This document shows, one piece after another, positions 62,830 to 64,000 of a DNA stretch of 64,000 bases. This DNA comes from Eledone cirrhosa (Eukaryota; Mollusca; Cephalopoda; Octopoda; Eledonidae). The DNA lies in assembly GCA_964016885.1 (NCBI GenBank), contig OZ024748.1, positions 27,171,015 through 27,235,014 on the forward strand. Direction: 5' to 3'. The notes beneath the pieces were generated by a model, which was not told where the DNA came from, ran no database searches, and was given only the letters and a program-made list of their open reading frames with translations. Each line of letters starts with the position of its first letter. Position 1 is the stretch's first letter. The translations under genes were made by a program, and so were the position numbers.

Positions 62830-64000
62830 ATGCCACTCTTGATGTCATGTGGGAATGGGAGAAACTATCGGTATGACAAACAAATTGCAAAGAATCTTGG
62901 TCTTGATGTGTTTGAATTCTTGATTTTTTCCCCTCAACTATTTATTGAACAAGAGCCATTCACCATGAGAAGACAACTCAGGAAATCGAGTTATCTGTTT
63001 TTCCATCTGATGACAGATCCTGGCTAGTCCTCCACTGGGATAGAAAATTATTACCATCGGCTTCCCGATCCAACAAACTCAAAGATTGGATTACAGTTTT
63101 AGTTACTAAAAGGAAGAACTCTTAGGTGTTCCGATTGCAAGAGATGGAACCAGACAACACATTACTGAAGTCATTTTGAAGGAAATTCAACAATTTAAAA
63201 TTGAGGATAGAATAATTGTCCTTCAACACCGCTGCCAGTAACAGCAGCATGCACCAAGTAACCAATACGAATATTGAAGCAGCTCTGAAAAAATCCATCT
63301 TGTGGCTCGCTTGCTGCCATCCCATTCTTGAACTGATTTTGAAGAAAGTCTTTGAGATCCATCATTTGGTGCTGGTCTCTCACTGTTCAAAAAGTTCCAG
63401 GAACGTTGGGACTCCATAAATAAGTCTCATTATCAAACTCTCCTGGATGATGATGAGCCCATGGCAGACTTTTACAAGCAAAAGAGATGGCTGACTCTAC
63501 TGCTTTCTGAAGATTATCCCTGAGAAGACTATGCTAAGTTCATAAAGCTCTCTCTTCTCTATTTTGGTGATTAACCATCTTCCCAGTTCTCTTTCTCGAT
63601 CATAGGAGCTTACCATTGGATAGCTAAGGTCATATATGTAAATAAGATAGTTTTCTTCAAAGAACAATTTAAGCTTACACCATGTGAGTCCAGGCATCTA
63701 CAAAAAGTCACTTACTGAGTGACTTTGGGCGCACGTAAAATTCTGTAATGAAGCAATGGTTCCCAGATGGGTTACAAAGAATGATCTTGATTTGATGAAT
63801 TTTGCTACCAATGTATCCTGACCAACAGATTGGAACTGTGGCAGAGACAGTCCTTTGGCATCACTTGTGGTAATTGTCAGAAGAGTTAGTAGCGTTGGCT
63901 TTCTTTGATGAAAGACTTGGACTGGATGAGGAGAAAAAATGTTCCAAAATTTCACAAAAGAAGAAAAAAGAAGAGGATGAAGAAGGTCGAAGAGAAAGGA
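62830..64000 (+). pseudogene. Decayed DDE-type transposase-like gene, continues past window
   Basis: Fragments in shifting frames, in order: YDKQIAKNLGLDVFEFL, LVLHWDRKLLPSASRSNKLK (an HWDGK-like first acidic site), KELLGVPIARDGTRQHITE, LKEIQQFKIEDRIIVL, NTAASNSSMHQVTNTNIEA (from an FDTTASN-type motif), LWLACCHPILELILKKVFE (C..H motif, second His now Pro), FKKFQERWDSINKSHYQTLL, LLSEDYP, FSIIGAYHWIAKVIYVNKIV, LSEELVALAFFDERLGLDEE. This order is familiar from uncharacterised RNase H-like transposase families common in invertebrate genomes. I cannot name the superfamily. At least five frame breaks. It lies in the last SLC7 intron or downstream. Confidence 0.5.

Noticed and set aside
63050..63520. 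Terminal coding exon of the SLC7 gene
   Set aside because: Fragments here match a transposase-like pattern, and none continues the SLC7 C-terminus after PCMG.

Overview
The window looks like animal, most probably cephalopod (octopus-like), nuclear DNA. The grounds are a spliced transporter gene with large introns, very high density of AT, TATC and GATGAT microsatellites, several tRNA-derived SINE families of the kind described from octopus and squid, and abundant RTE, Tx1-like and Penelope-like retroelements. The species is inference. There are no bacterial-type operons, rRNA genes or CRISPR arrays.

The one host gene I can support is a solute carrier family 7 light-chain amino acid transporter, closest by sequence pattern to SLC7A9/b(0,+)AT. 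It lies on the + strand, with eleven coding exons from 27212 to 61926. All eleven joins keep frame and give 445 complete codons. The last exon (short C-terminal tail) is not seen. Its introns hold almost everything else in the right half of the window.

Layout. 1-2000: a 1.16 kb fold-back made of two Penelope-like (PLE) 3' ends, then an RTE-tail repeat. 2070-2920: Helitron fragment. 2930-5930 (-): the 5' half of a Tx1-like LINE joined in frame to a PLE GIY-YIG endonuclease. 5930-13940: Tx1-like LINE copies head-to-head and tail-to-head inside TATC microsatellite. 13940-27200: tandem duplications, SINEs, a second PLE fold-back, RTE fragments, Tx1 3' tails, Helitron helicase remnant and trinucleotide repeats. 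Intron 1 (27288-32559): a 1.55 kb array of a 45-bp unit, a ~600-bp dispersed repeat in three copies, and a decayed LINE. Intron 2 (32662-45328): Tx1 fragment, a PLE with RT and GIY-YIG split by a SINE, three RTE LINE copies (two inverted and nearly identical), a SINE cluster and a copy of the exon 3 start. Introns 3-6: SINEs, tandem repeats, a 114-bp near-perfect hairpin, and a Tx1-like LINE with intact ORF1 (50640-55693). Introns 7-11: TTAA-flanked MITEs, a nested insertion and a decayed DDE-like transposase (62.8-64 kb).

How the parts fit together. The RTE LINE and a tRNA-headed SINE share the same 3' tail, which suggests SINE mobilisation by that LINE. Every Tx1-like terminus I found abuts TATC repeat in the same orientation, which suggests microsatellite-directed insertion. 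Short hammerhead-ribozyme-like motifs recur in the PLE termini. All motif and family calls were made by eye; nothing was searched or folded.
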